Below, in pieces: positions 63,854 through 64,000 of a stretch of DNA of 64,000 nucleotides (the stretch's first letter is position 1; each line of letters starts with the position of its first letter). Source of the stretch: Paracoccaceae bacterium Fryx2 (GTDB taxonomy: Bacteria > Pseudomonadota > Alphaproteobacteria > Rhodobacterales > Rhodobacteraceae); assembly GCA_032334235.1 (NCBI GenBank), contig JAVSGI010000005.1, positions 1 to 64,000 of the forward strand, written 5' to 3'. The notes under the pieces are model-generated. The model had not been told where the DNA came from. It saw only the letters and a program-made list of their open reading frames with translations, and did not search any database. A program made the position numbers and the translations under genes.

Positions 63854-64000
63854 TCAGCCCCGGTTCCGGGCGATGACCTCGGCCGCCGTCAACGGGCGAT
63901 AGCTTTCCTCCGGCGCTGCGAAGGCGCGTGTCAGTTCAGCCTTAAGCCGGTTGAACGCTTCCTGCTCTGCACGCTCCTTGTCGCGCCTGATCAGGTCGCG
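63854..64000 (-). CDS. Antitoxin of the RelE/ParE pair (3' end, gene runs off the window)
   Basis: 48 C-terminal codons visible: DLIRRDKERAEQEAFNRLKA, then FAAPEESYRPLTAAEVIARN. The end is the toxin-binding part of a ParD-like antitoxin. Its stop lies just upstream of the toxin start, the normal antitoxin-first order. Confidence 0.7.
   Translation of the reverse strand, partial: RDLIRRDKERAEQEAFNRLKAELTRAFAAPEESYRPLTAAEVIARNRG

Overview
The window reads as a high-GC alphaproteobacterial chromosome segment, most likely Rhodobacteraceae. The basis is codon use, GC content, a family-typical phage head and tail module, and integration at a methionine (CAU) tRNA; no rRNA or core gene is present to fix the genus. 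Nearly all of it is mobile DNA in three blocks.

Block 1 (1 to about 42,350) is a lambda-like siphovirus prophage read mostly leftwards. From right to left it carries: a tyrosine integrase (36783-38063); a WYL regulator; an AlpA-like excisionase; a VRR-NUC nuclease; a winged-helix replication initiator with internal iterons (33238-33378); a cytosine methyltransferase whose C-terminal half is open in two frames; two ParB-methyltransferase fusions; a rightward block of seven small genes; then terminase, gpW, portal, S49 protease, decoration protein, capsid, tail completion proteins, tail tube, frameshifting tail chaperones and tape measure. The left end lies outside the window. Inside the prophage sits a 9 kb defence cargo (21915-30738): a type I restriction-modification operon hsdM-orf-abi-hsdS-orf-hsdR, with an Abi/HEPN protein between hsdM and hsdS and an HsdS that carries an extra C-terminal Panacea/DUF4065-like domain. 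An IS1111-type element lies beside it. A second IS110-type element, itself split by an IS21 element, lies near the phage attachment end.

Block 2 (about 42,305-63,399) is a second island in tandem with the prophage, bounded by copies of the tRNA 3' end. It holds a serine recombinase split by another IS21 copy, a 5'-truncated AAA+/FtsH-like ATPase-peptidase with a small partner, an IS3 element, and a complete type I-C CRISPR-Cas locus. The locus reads leftwards as cas3, a GIY-YIG nuclease, cas5c, cas8c (with internal cas11c), cas7, cas4, cas1, cas2, leader and array. The array has 25 repeats and is split by a third IS21-family element that landed inside a spacer.

Block 3 (63,400-64,000) begins with the terminator expected downstream of the tRNA and then a RelE/ParE toxin with the end of its antitoxin.

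Genes within modules are tightly packed, with ATGA stop/start overlaps almost everywhere. This was used to choose starts and to support small or unexpected reading frames.
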